DNA of 17,697 nt from JAHJSA01 sp038204345 (GCA_038204345.1 JBBRDB010000035.1:1-17697), one strand, 5' to 3'. Positions 1 to 6,097 are shown, counted from the stretch's first letter. The notes: generated from the sequence alone by a model not told the origin. Numbers and translations: made by a program.

Positions 1-15
1 GACCGGTGTCTTTGT

Positions 16-39
16 TTGACACCAACCTTGACACCAACC
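16..39. repeat. perfect 12-bp tandem direct repeat next to integrase remnant
   Basis: The unit TTGACACCAACC occurs twice back to back (16-27, 28-39), ending four bases before the integrase stop codon. GGTGTC at 5-10 is the complement of the GACACC core in both copies, so a small inverted repeat (5-10 with 18-23) overlaps. Repeats of this kind next to an int gene can be recombinase arm-type or excisionase sites; that role is an inference. Confidence 0.6.
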
Positions 40-43
40 CGGA

Positions 44-616
44 CTAATCGTCGCCAAAGAGCCCCTGCATGGCATCTGCGGCCTCGCGGTCGGCCTCGGG
101 TAAAAGGTGGGTGTACGTGTTCATGGTGAGCGAGACCTGAGAGTGCCCGAGTATCTCCATGACCAGACGCGGGGCACACCCTTGAGCGAAGAGAAGACTC
201 GCGCACCCGTGGCGCAGCCTGTGGAGCGTGACAGAAGGCAGCGTAACCTTCGCCGGTTGGTCGCACTGGTCGCTGCGGCCTTCCACCACGTATCTGTCGG
301 GCTGGTCGGACTCGTCTGCGGTGACGTGGCCTTCGCCGCAAACAGGGCGCCGGGTGAACAGCTCCCGCAGGAAGGGCGAGAATCTGCTGGTCGCGTAGTC
401 CGGGGACACCGGCCGTCCGTCTTCCATCGTGAATACCCAGCCCTCGTCTCTCCATTCCGGCCCCATGGCGAGCCGCCACTCCGCCTGTTTCTTCTTTGCA
501 CCAGCGACGGAACGAGCTAGCGCTCTCGACATGACGCTGCTCCGGGGGAGGGGGCGTGGCTCAGGGCGAGTGGAGCGGGGACTGTGGTGCTTCCGCCGTG
601 AAGAATCCCAGCCCAC
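44..616 (-). pseudogene. tyrosine recombinase/phage integrase, C-terminal catalytic fragment
   Basis: The frame encodes the C-terminal half of a tyrosine recombinase. Numbering the 190-residue frame, box II HRLRH gives His132 and Arg135, LGHS gives His158, and NTYTH gives the nucleophile Tyr168. Similarity to actinobacterial integrases is convincing only from about residue 20. The first catalytic Arg (box I), the SAM-like core-binding domain and the arm-binding domain are absent, and no other minus-strand frame upstream to about 900 supplies them. Intact relatives are usually 350-420 residues. Between the region ending LREL and box II is an extra stretch of about 40 residues with two cysteines (residues 93 and 118). 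The 5' truncation makes strand-exchange activity unlikely. The gene points toward the predicted intact tRNA outside the window, a usual integrase position. Confidence 0.8.
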
Positions 617-911
617 CCGCTCTACTTTCGCCCTTCACTCTTCTAGGATGCGGAGGCGTCGGGTCGCCATCATTGTCTTCTCCCAAAAACAGAGAAACGG
701 TGATCCGGCGCGTACGCATGCTGGGGTGACGTCGGGCTGGGCCGCAAACCTCGTGCCCGGGGGACACGAATGGCTTCGACGACGTACGGGGTGTCGTTCG
801 GGTAGAGTTCGCGCCCAGCACCGGTCAACGCACAGGCGAGGGGGGCCATGGACGCCTACGAAGCAGCTCTTCGCCTACGACTGCAGGACTACAGCTCGCC
901 AGACGGTCTGA
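617..911. other. intergenic stretch between integrase remnant and abiE, nothing recognised
   Basis: About 295 bases separate the broken integrase from the abiE promoter. Open frames exist here, but their products are Arg/Ser/Pro-rich with no recognisable motif and no ribosome binding site. In an intact element the missing N-terminal half of the integrase would lie here, so this is probably the deletion or rearrangement junction. Confidence 0.5.
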
Positions 912-920
912 TGGTATAGT
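912..920 (+). promoter_or_regulatory. extended -10 promoter of abiE
   Basis: TGG at 912-914 followed by TATAGT at 915-920 matches an extended -10 (TGN-TATAAT). No good -35 hexamer lies 17 bases upstream, which extended -10 promoters tolerate. The expected transcription start is about 927-930, close to the start codon, so the leader would be very short. The -10 lies within the left arm of the palindrome at 915-971. Confidence 0.5.
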
Positions 921-971
921 TCACGCCATGAAAATAACCCTCACACAGTTATTACCATGCCGCGAACTATA
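915..971. promoter_or_regulatory. 57-bp interrupted palindrome, probable AbiEi autoregulatory operator
   Basis: The sequence is symmetric about base 943: 21 of 28 pairs match. There is a perfect 8-bp outer arm (915-922 with 964-971, TATAGTTC/GAACTATA), a CATG block (927-930 with 956-959) and an inner 6-bp block (933-938 with 948-953, AATAAC/GTTATT). It covers the predicted -10 element, the transcription start and the abiEi start codon. Characterised AbiEi antitoxins repress their own operon by binding inverted repeats in the promoter, so this is the natural operator here. Binding would block RNA polymerase directly. Confidence 0.6.
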
Positions 972-1772
972 ACGGAACTTGGTCCTCGCGAGGCCGAGTT
1001 CCTCGCCACGATGGCCGGCGTGGGGCGGGACGTCTTCACGTTCGAGCAGGCGGCCGGGTTTTGGGGCGGTGGGCAGTATGCCCGCAACTCCTTGGCCCGA
1101 CTTGAGAGCAAAGGATGGCTCGAACGACTGGAGCGGGGCAGGTATCTGCTCGTTCCGCTCGAGGCGGGGACCGATCGAGACTGGAGCGAGGATCCACTCG
1201 TGATCGGCAGCCTCCTCGTGCCCCAGGGCGCGGCGGCCTACTGGACTGCGGCTCGGCACTGGGGGTGGACCACACAGCTGCCTCGCACGCAGTTCTTCCT
1301 GACGCCGGCGCGTCGGTTCAAAGCGCTGGTGACGATTCTGGGCGTGCCCTACAGGTTCGTCACGTTGAAGCCCGAGAAGGTATTCGGCATCAGCGAGGAG
1401 TGGCGTAGGAGCCTGCGCATTCGGGTGACGGACTCCGAGCGCACGATCGTCGACGTCATGGACCGCCCGGATCTCGCCGGGGGCATGGGCGAGGTCGTGT
1501 CCACTTTGGCCCTGGCGTGGCCGCAACTCGACCTTGCGAAGCTCAGTGAGTACGTGGAGCGTTTTGGCAGCGGCACGGTGCCCAAGCGCCTGGGTTTCCT
1601 GGCGGAGGCCGCAGCGCTTCCGGGAGCGGACGAGTGGTTCGACTCCTGGCGGTCAAGGATGGGCGCCGGCGTCACCCTGCTCGAACGAGGGGGCCCCCAC
1701 ACAGGGCGGATACTGCGCCGGTGGAACCTACAGGTGAACGCGGGCGGAATCAGCGGAGATGACCGGGGATGA
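957..1772 (+). CDS. abiEi: AbiEi-type antitoxin / transcriptional regulator
   Basis: This is the first gene of an AbiE type IV toxin-antitoxin pair. The 271-residue product has the AbiEi layout: an N-terminal winged-helix region (about residues 10-68, ending in GRYLLVP) followed by the larger C-terminal antitoxin domain with TDSERTIVDVMDRP in its middle. In the family the wing domain represses the operon and the C-terminal domain is needed to counter the toxin; no direct toxin-antitoxin contact is required. The chosen ATG at 957 has no Shine-Dalgarno upstream and lies in the right half of the operator palindrome. A different-frame ATG at 928 opens a 14-codon frame ending at 972. Its stop codon overlaps the abiEii ATG (ATGA), so the two are translationally coupled. 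The last 20 or so residues are Gly/Arg-rich and probably unstructured. Confidence 0.85.
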   Translation: MPRTITELGPREAEFLATMAGVGRDVFTFEQAAGFWGGGQYARNSLARLESKGWLERLERGRYLLVPLEAGTDRDWSEDPLVIGSLLVPQGAAAYWTAARHWGWTTQLPRTQFFLTPARRFKALVTILGVPYRFVTLKPEKVFGISEEWRRSLRIRVTDSERTIVDVMDRPDLAGGMGEVVSTLALAWPQLDLAKLSEYVERFGSGTVPKRLGFLAEAAALPGADEWFDSWRSRMGAGVTLLERGGPHTGRILRRWNLQVNAGGISGDDRG

Positions 1773-2593
1773 TACCCGAGGCCTCCGTCAAGTCCCGCGC
1801 CCGCAGACTGGGCGTGGATCCCGGGGTGATTGACCGAGACCATGCGCTCGGGGTTGTGCTGTGGGCGATGTCGCCCGATCTTCCGCGTGCGGGATGGGTG
1901 TTCAAGGGCGGCACCTGCCTCCGCAAATGCTACTTCGCCGAGTACCGCTTCTCCGAGGACTTGGACTTCACGGTGGTGGAGCACCTGATCTCCCCCACTG
2001 CGCTCGCGCTGGTAGCGAGGGCGGCTCCGAGGGCTGCCGCTGCCGGGGTACGGCTGCTCACGGAAGAGGCAAGGACGATCGTCCAGAACGACGAGTACGG
2101 TCATGAGTCCATCGAGATCAAGGTGCCGTATCGCGGGGCTCTGCGCGTGCCGAATCCGGCCAACATCCAGTTTCACGTGAGCGCCGACGAAGACATCGTG
2201 TTTCCCGCGGTCAACTGCGCGCTGCTACACGCCTACGACGACGCGGCCGAACTGGGAGCGAGGACCGTCGAATGCTACGCGCTGGAGGAGATCCTCGCGG
2301 AGAAGCTGCGCGCGATCGGCGGCCAGCGACACTACGCGATCGCGCGTGACGTCTACGATATCGCGCAACTGGTGCGCCGAGGAACGGACACCGATGCCGC
2401 CCTCGAGGCGCTACCGCGCAAGGCCACACGCAAGGCGTTGGCTCTTGATGAGGCCGCCGCCCGGTTCTGCAACCGGCGGGCCGAGTATCGCGCGAGCTGG
2501 GAGTCGTCGCTGGCTTACCTGGTGGTCGACCCGCTGGGTTTCGACGAGGCCTTCGAGATTGCGGCCGGGTTGCTGGATCGAGTGAGCGGCTGA
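1769..2593 (+). CDS. abiEii: AbiEii/AbiGii-type nucleotidyltransferase toxin
   Basis: This is the toxin of the AbiE pair, a DNA polymerase beta-like nucleotidyltransferase of 274 residues. Family motifs are present in order: KGGT at 46-49, then RFSEDLDF at 60-67 with the metal-binding DLD; ESIEIKVPYRG in the middle; EEILAEKLRAI; and RDVYDI near the C-terminal third. The catalytic set looks complete, so the toxin is probably active. Members of this superfamily (e.g. MenT) add nucleotides to tRNA acceptor ends; AbiEii of Streptococcus was reported to bind GTP. The substrate of this protein cannot be told from sequence. The start codon overlaps the antitoxin stop, the classic AbiE arrangement, and a weak hairpin terminator follows. 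The cell-level role is growth arrest on phage infection and/or stabilisation of the island. Confidence 0.88.
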   Translation: MIPEASVKSRARRLGVDPGVIDRDHALGVVLWAMSPDLPRAGWVFKGGTCLRKCYFAEYRFSEDLDFTVVEHLISPTALALVARAAPRAAAAGVRLLTEEARTIVQNDEYGHESIEIKVPYRGALRVPNPANIQFHVSADEDIVFPAVNCALLHAYDDAAELGARTVECYALEEILAEKLRAIGGQRHYAIARDVYDIAQLVRRGTDTDAALEALPRKATRKALALDEAAARFCNRRAEYRASWESSLAYLVVDPLGFDEAFEIAAGLLDRVSG

Positions 2594-2594
2594 C

Positions 2595-2616
2595 GAGGCG
2601 GACAATGCCTCTTTCT
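2595..2616 (+). terminator. weak intrinsic terminator after abiE operon
   Basis: GAGGC (2595-2599) pairs with GCCTC (2607-2611) across a 7-base loop, followed by TTTCT. It starts two bases after the abiEii stop. The stem is short and the T-run brief, so efficiency is doubtful. Confidence 0.4.
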
Positions 2617-3049
2617 CCGCGGGCTCGTTCTCGCACTTCGCGGCGGACGTATGTCTTGGACGGCTCGGCCACGCATACGCATGCCTGGCCGCGCCGTTGA
2701 GGGATAGTTAGAATTCCGAAGAGTGAAGTTCGGCATTGCTTGCCCGAGAAAGAGCACGGGATCTCGCCCCGGGAGGCCGCGCGCCGGGGAAAGCTCGCAT
2801 CCACCAATGACCCCTCGATAAGCTCACCGATCCGCATGAGCAGCTGGACAGCCGTCTCTCGGTCGCCGTCGAGAATCGCCTCTGCCTCGGCACGGGCCAT
2901 GACGTCCGGGTCCGCCGCGGGGGAACAAGACCCTGCTTCCGTGCGGAAAGACAGGATGCCACTACGAGGGTCGGAGCACGGGCTCTTGCAGCCTCAGGGA
3001 CCAGGGGGGCCTGAACGGTTACTACTAGCGGACAGTGTAGGACTGGTCT
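2617..3049. other. gene-poor right end of the island; possible coding remnant on minus strand
   Basis: No convincing complete gene lies here. On the minus strand a frame from about 2967 down to about 2700 has protein-like composition, including an acidic amphipathic stretch (ARAEAEAILDGDRETAVQLL, from ATG 2898-2900). It then runs on antisense into abiEii with poor composition. It has no recognised family and no clear ribosome binding site, so it is most likely debris of a lost gene. The plus strand has only Ser/Arg-rich shadow frames. Confidence 0.35.
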
Positions 3050-3054
3050 AGACG

Positions 3055-3099
3055 CGACTCATAATCGGCCGGTCGCAGGTTCGAGTCCTGCTGGGCCCA
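3055..3099 (+). pseudogene. 3' half of tRNA-Met(CAU), probable attR scar
   Basis: The anticodon loop CTCATAA has CAT at 3060-3062. It is followed by a variable region, a perfect T-arm (GCAGG 3075-3079, loop TTCGAGT, CCTGC 3087-3091), a 3' acceptor strand TGGGCCC (3092-3098) and discriminator A3099; CCA is not encoded. The required 5' acceptor strand GGGCCCA is not found about 66 bases upstream. Only the inner three pairs of the anticodon stem form, and the D-arm is not recognisable. The loop context ACTCATAATC is typical of elongator tRNA-Met. Tyrosine recombinases commonly use anticodon-loop-to-3'-end segments as attachment cores. A decayed duplicate tRNA gene is the alternative. Confidence 0.72.
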
Positions 3100-3173
3100 T
3101 AGAATGGCCTCCAAACGGGGGCGTGTGTCTGTCAAAGCGTGGAGTCCACTTGCGGCCTTGGCCGACGAAAGGG

Positions 3174-3647
3174 CTACTCTGCCGGATTGGCGGGCGCTCC
3201 TTGAGCGAGTTCCTCCTCGGTGGCCTCGCGGACATCGGTGACCTCGACATCGAAGTGCAGAGTCGTGCCGGCCAGAGGGTGGTTTCCGTCGAGAATCGCC
3301 TTTTCCTCCGTCAGTTCGACCACCGTCAGGGCTATCTGGCCTTTGGGTGTCTGCGCCGAGACGCGCATGCCGGGCCTCAGCTCCATCTCTTCGGGCAGGT
3401 CCTCGCGCGGCACTTCGAACACGGCGTCCGGTTCACGGTCACCGTAGGCTTCTTCGGGGGGGATGGTGACCGAAGCCGTATGGCCGGTTTCCAGACTGTC
3501 GAGGGCGCTCTCCAGGGCGGGAATGATGTTGTCATATCCGTGCAGGTACTCCAGAGGTGCGCTCCCCTCGCTCGCGTCGAGAACGCGGCCCTCATCATCT
3601 GTGAGGGTGTACTCGATCGTAACGACGTTTCCGCGGACGGCTTTCAT
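3174..3647 (-). CDS. slyD: FKBP-type peptidyl-prolyl cis-trans isomerase, SlyD-like
   Basis: This 157-residue protein is a cytoplasmic FKBP-fold prolyl isomerase with the SlyD arrangement. It opens with the FKBP first strand (VTIEYTLTDDEGRVLDAS), has LEYLHGYDNIIPALESAL and the PPEEAYG motif, then an insert-in-flap chaperone domain (about residues 75-125). FKBP resumes with NHPLAGTTLHFDVEVTDV. The C-terminus is a short Glu/Ala tail and lacks the His/Cys-rich nickel-binding tail of E. coli SlyD, so a role in hydrogenase nickel supply is not supported. The start at 3645-3647 is chosen because GGAAGG lies 8-9 bases upstream and the family begins here; the open frame extends 53 codons further but that part is not FKBP-like. 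It is divergent from the Nif3-RNase HI gene. Confidence 0.92.
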   Translation of the reverse strand: MKAVRGNVVTIEYTLTDDEGRVLDASEGSAPLEYLHGYDNIIPALESALDSLETGHTASVTIPPEEAYGDREPDAVFEVPREDLPEEMELRPGMRVSAQTPKGQIALTVVELTEEKAILDGNHPLAGTTLHFDVEVTDVREATEEELAQGAPANPAE

Positions 3648-3681
3648 GATGAGATCCTTCCGGTGGGGACAGGTACTCGAG

Positions 3682-3707
3682 GTTATCGAATTCCTCCGTC
3701 CGATAAC
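3682..3707. repeat. inverted repeat in slyD upstream region
   Basis: GTTATCG (3682-3688) and CGATAAC (3701-3707) form a perfect 7-bp inverted repeat with a 12-base spacer, 35-60 bases upstream of the slyD start. It could be a repressor site or a leader hairpin. No clear minus-strand promoter hexamers were found around it, so its role is open. Confidence 0.4.
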
Positions 3708-3838
3708 AGGGGGCCGGTTGGTACCCACCTCCCTGTCCGGAGAACGCCCGCTCTCGTATCCGCGATGACCGCCGGAGTCTTGAGGAGCGATGCATGGGAC
3801 AAACACGGTCCGATCGAGATCACGCTGATTTCGTGGTG

Positions 3839-3867
3839 TTGCCGGGTGTGCCCCCTACTGTTACGCT
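3839..3867 (+). promoter_or_regulatory. candidate promoter of the Nif3-RNase HI gene
   Basis: TTGCCG (3839-3844), a 17-base spacer, and TACGCT (3862-3867) give an actinobacterial-type -35/-10 pair with the TANNNT form of the -10. The transcription start would be about 3873, leaving a leader of about 20 bases that carries the AGGGAG ribosome binding site. The same TTGCCG-17 spacing occurs before tRNA-Val. Confidence 0.45.
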
Positions 3868-3894
3868 GTGGGTGGAGCCGCCAAGGGAGACGCT

Positions 3895-5511
3895 ATGCTC
3901 GTCGAGGATCTCGAGAGGAGTATCGAAACGCTCGCCCCTCTTGCGCTTGCGGAGGCCTGGGACAACGTTGGCCTACTGGTCGGTCGCCGCGGCACGGAAG
4001 TGCGGAAGGTCCTGGTGGCTCTCGATCTCACTGAGGACGTCGTTGTTGAGGCGGTCACCGGTGACTACCAGGCCATCGTCACCCATCATCCCCTGATCTT
4101 TGCACCTCTGAAGCGAGTCACCGACAGAGAGCGCGTGGGCGTCATGGTTTCTCAGCTCATCGCGGCCGACCTCGCCCTTTTCGCAGCCCACACGAACCTG
4201 GACGCCGCCCCCGGCGGCTTGAACGATCTGGTAGCACGCGAACTCGGTCTCGCCGATCTATCGCCGCTGGTCCGTACGCCCGCCGGCCTCAAGAAGCTTG
4301 TGGGATTCGTGCCGGAGGAAGCCGTCGAGAGGGTCTCGCAGGCGGTATTCGCGTCCGGGGCCGGTCGGATCGGTGAGTACGAGAAGTGTGCGTTCACGTC
4401 TAAGGGGGAGGGCACCTTCAAGGCCGGCCAGGGAGCACACCCGGCGATCGGACAGCTGGGCGTGTCGGAGCGCGTCGCCGAAATACGCTTCGAGACGGTG
4501 GTCCCGGCTAATCGGGTGGCCGCGGTTGTACAGGCTTACATCGATGCGCACCCGTACGAGGAGCCGGCGCTCGACGTCTACCCCGTGGAGGATGTGCTCA
4601 GGACCGGCGGGCAGGGTCGCGTGGGAAAGACGCGCATGCAGGTCTCTCTCCTCTCCTTCGCAGAAACGGCAGCCGAAGTTTTCGGACTGCCCGAGGTGTG
4701 CGTCGCCGGAGACGCACACCGGCTTGTCGACGCCGTAGCCGTCGTGACCGGGAGTGGGTCGAACCTCATGGAGACCGCCGCTGGGAGCGCGGACGTCTTG
4801 GTCACGGGCGACCTCAAGTACCATGACGCAGAACGTGCCGCGGACCTGGGACTGGCCCTCGTGCTCATTCCGCACGATCATCTGGAGACGTGGGCTATGG
4901 CCCGCTGGGCGGAGACTTTGGCGGCACGGATCAACGGCGACGGGGTGCGGGTGGATTTCTCCTCGCAGGGACGTTCTCCGTGGTGCAAGGTCAGGCCCGT
5001 TTCCCACGAACAGGAGCCCGACGGTGTCTTTCGACTGTTCGACGTGGAGGAAGCCGGGGGCGACGCCCGCGAGAGGCTTCCCGGCCCCGCCTCCGACGGT
5101 GACCCGGAGGGTCTGTTTCTACTCCGCACGGACGGTGCCAGCCGCGGGAATCCCGGTCCTGGGGCCATCGGGGTCGTGCTCGAAGACGAACAGGGCAACG
5201 TGCTGGAAGAGATCGGGGTGCGCATCGGCACGGCCACCAACAACCAAGCGGAGTATCAGGCCCTACTCACCGGCCTTGAGACCGCACTCGATAGGGGAGT
5301 GGAGCGGCTGCGCATCCTGTCTGATTCCGAGCTGTTGGTGAAGCAGCTGCGGCAGGAGTACAAGGTGAAGAACGAGCAACTCAAGGAGCTGTTCCTGCAG
5401 GCTCGCTCTCTGATCCAGCGTTTTGAGCGTGTAGAGATCAAGCACGTCTCACGCGAGCAGAACTCCCGTGCCGATGAACTCGCGAACTTGGCGCTCGACG
5501 GCAAGCTCTGA
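3895..5511 (+). CDS. fusion of Nif3/DUF34 dinuclear-metal protein and RNase HI
   Basis: This is a 538-residue two-domain protein. Residues 1 to about 350 are a full-length Nif3/DUF34 (YqfO-like, with the middle insert domain). Metal ligands are His64-His65 (VTHHPL), Asp103 (HTNLD), and His327 and Glu331 (PHDHLE in place of the usual GHxxTE). Residues about 408-538 are an RNase HI domain with the complete DEDD set: Asp413 (TDGASRGNPGPGA), Glu453 (NNQAEY), Asp477 (ILSDSE) and Asp527 (SRADELA). The linker, about 50 residues, is acidic and Gly/Pro-rich with no CxxC. RNase HI degrades RNA in RNA-DNA hybrids; the Nif3 function is unsettled. In mycobacteria the order is nif3, zinc-ribbon gene, RNase HI/CobC; here the first and last are joined and the zinc ribbon is missing. 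ATG 3895 is chosen over GTG 3868 because AAGGGAG lies 5 bases upstream and Nif3 proteins start here. Confidence 0.93.
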   Translation: MLVEDLERSIETLAPLALAEAWDNVGLLVGRRGTEVRKVLVALDLTEDVVVEAVTGDYQAIVTHHPLIFAPLKRVTDRERVGVMVSQLIAADLALFAAHTNLDAAPGGLNDLVARELGLADLSPLVRTPAGLKKLVGFVPEEAVERVSQAVFASGAGRIGEYEKCAFTSKGEGTFKAGQGAHPAIGQLGVSERVAEIRFETVVPANRVAAVVQAYIDAHPYEEPALDVYPVEDVLRTGGQGRVGKTRMQVSLLSFAETAAEVFGLPEVCVAGDAHRLVDAVAVVTGSGSNLMETAAGSADVLVTGDLKYHDAERAADLGLALVLIPHDHLETWAMARWAETLAARINGDGVRVDFSSQGRSPWCKVRPVSHEQEPDGVFRLFDVEEAGGDARERLPGPASDGDPEGLFLLRTDGASRGNPGPGAIGVVLEDEQGNVLEEIGVRIGTATNNQAEYQALLTGLETALDRGVERLRILSDSELLVKQLRQEYKVKNEQLKELFLQARSLIQRFERVEIKHVSREQNSRADELANLALDGKL

Positions 5512-5627
5512 CTTCGACGTTCCGGGTTCTTACGCGCCCGAGACACCCGCCGACGCGCGCGCCGCCGAGGGCCTCCGTGCATGTGCCGCGGAGTGTGGCA
5601 GGGGGTGGGTGAGGAGTGGGCGAGCGT

Positions 5628-5656
5628 TTGCATCTCTCGGGGGGCTCGGCTATAAT
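5628..5656 (+). promoter_or_regulatory. strong promoter of tRNA-Gly
   Basis: TTGCAT (5628-5633), a 17-base spacer and a perfect TATAAT (5651-5656) precede the tRNA-Gly gene. The start point near 5663 implies a leader of about 47 bases, to be removed by tRNA 5' processing. Confidence 0.75.
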
Positions 5657-5709
5657 CCTCACCCGCTGGGGACACCCGGCAGGGCCGCAGTGGCCGTGGG
5701 ATGGAGCGG

Positions 5710-5786
5710 GCGGATGTAGCTCAGTTGGCTAGAGCGTCTGCTTGCCATGCAGAAGGTCGAGGGTTCGAATCCCTTCATCCGCTCCA
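5710..5786 (+). tRNA. tRNA-Gly (anticodon GCC)
   Basis: A complete cloverleaf is visible: acceptor GCGGATG (5710-5716) with CATCCGC (5776-5782), anticodon stem TCTGC/GCAGA around loop TTGCCAT (GCC at 5744-5746), a T-arm with loop TTCGAAT, discriminator T5783, and an encoded CCA (5784-5786). It reads GGC and GGU codons. Confidence 0.96.
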
Positions 5787-5802
5787 ACCTCACTGCGGTG
5801 AC

Positions 5803-5828
5803 ACGGGGCTCGTGAGTCCCGTTTTTTT
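5803..5828 (+). terminator. intrinsic terminator between tRNA-Gly and tRNA-Cys
   Basis: Bases 5803-5822 fold into a stem of 8 pairs (one G-U) with a CGTG tetraloop, directly followed by seven Ts (5822-5828). This is the strongest intrinsic terminator in the window. It ends 15 bases before tRNA-Cys on the same strand, which is odd because no separate promoter fits in between. Confidence 0.85.
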
Positions 5829-5843
5829 GTGCGCGAGTGACGA

Positions 5844-5915
5844 GGCGCCGTGGCCGAGTGGTTTAGGCACGGGTCTGCAAAACCCGCTACACCGGTTCGA
5901 CTCCGGTCGGCGCCT
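5844..5915 (+). tRNA. tRNA-Cys (anticodon GCA)
   Basis: A complete cloverleaf: acceptor GGCGCCG (5844-5850) with CGGCGCC (5908-5914), anticodon GCA at 5877-5879 in loop CTGCAAA, T-arm ACCGG/CCGGT around TTCGACT, discriminator T5915. CCA is not encoded (CCT follows), so CCA-adding enzyme is needed, unlike the upstream tRNA-Gly. Confidence 0.96.
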
Positions 5916-5929
5916 CCTCCCATTTCCCC

Positions 5930-5945
5930 GCGCGCGAGTGCGCGC
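5930..5945 (+). terminator. GC-only hairpin after tRNA-Cys, weak terminator candidate
   Basis: GCGCGC (5930-5935) pairs with GCGCGC (5940-5945) around loop GAGT, 15 bases after tRNA-Cys. It is followed by TTCGTTCC rather than a T-run, so it may be a processing or pause hairpin rather than a true terminator. Confidence 0.35.
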
Positions 5946-5980
5946 TTCGTTCCGAATTTCTCGGGCAGCCGTCCTTAAGC

Positions 5981-6030
5981 AAAAGATCTTTTGAAAAGCG
6001 TGTAGATTCTGATCGCGCGCATGGTATTTT
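5981..6030 (+). promoter_or_regulatory. A/T-rich palindrome and candidate extended -10 of the SLH/L,D-transpeptidase gene
   Basis: A perfect 12-bp palindrome AAAAGATCTTTT (5981-5992) lies in an unusually A/T-rich island. About 30 bases downstream is TGG plus TATTTT (6022-6030), an extended -10 form like those of abiE and thrS. The start point would be about 6037, giving a leader of about 60 bases. No good -35 is spaced correctly. The palindrome could be a regulator site. Confidence 0.35.
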
Positions 6031-6097
6031 GTGCCACGAGTCAACAAACGTTGTGCCCGTGCGTATGGGCAAGACCGACGATCGGTTGGAGGTAGCA

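Larger units (their letters stand above)
1..3099. mobile_element. remnant of a tRNA-Met-integrated genomic island carrying AbiE
   Basis: The segment is bounded on the right by an isolated 3' half of a tRNA-Met gene and contains a truncated tyrosine recombinase plus an AbiE defence operon. Elements that integrate into tRNA 3' ends rebuild the tRNA at one end and leave a copy of its 3' half at the other. The orientation fits: the scar is on the plus strand at the right end, so the intact tRNA should lie on the plus strand just left of position 1, next to the integrase. The left boundary is outside the window and the true size is unknown. The element looks immobile because its recombinase is broken. 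Confidence 0.55.

Noticed and set aside
3059..3250. Small minus-strand frame ending in a PAGLEPATGRL-like tail
   Set aside because: This tail is the well-known false translation of a tRNA 3' half read backwards. It supports the tRNA scar rather than a protein. Similar tails opposite tRNA-Gly, tRNA-Cys and tRNA-Val were rejected too.
2866..3300. 15-base direct repeat CCGTCGAGAATCGCC at 2866-2880 and 3286-3300 as a possible att duplication
   Set aside because: The second copy encodes AILDG within slyD and the first reads AILDG in the minus-strand remnant; the flanks do not match, and the tRNA scar gives a better att site.
4258..5007. 249-residue minus-strand frame inside the Nif3-RNase HI gene
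   Set aside because: It is complementary to a confidently identified coding region and shows no family resemblance or ribosome binding site.
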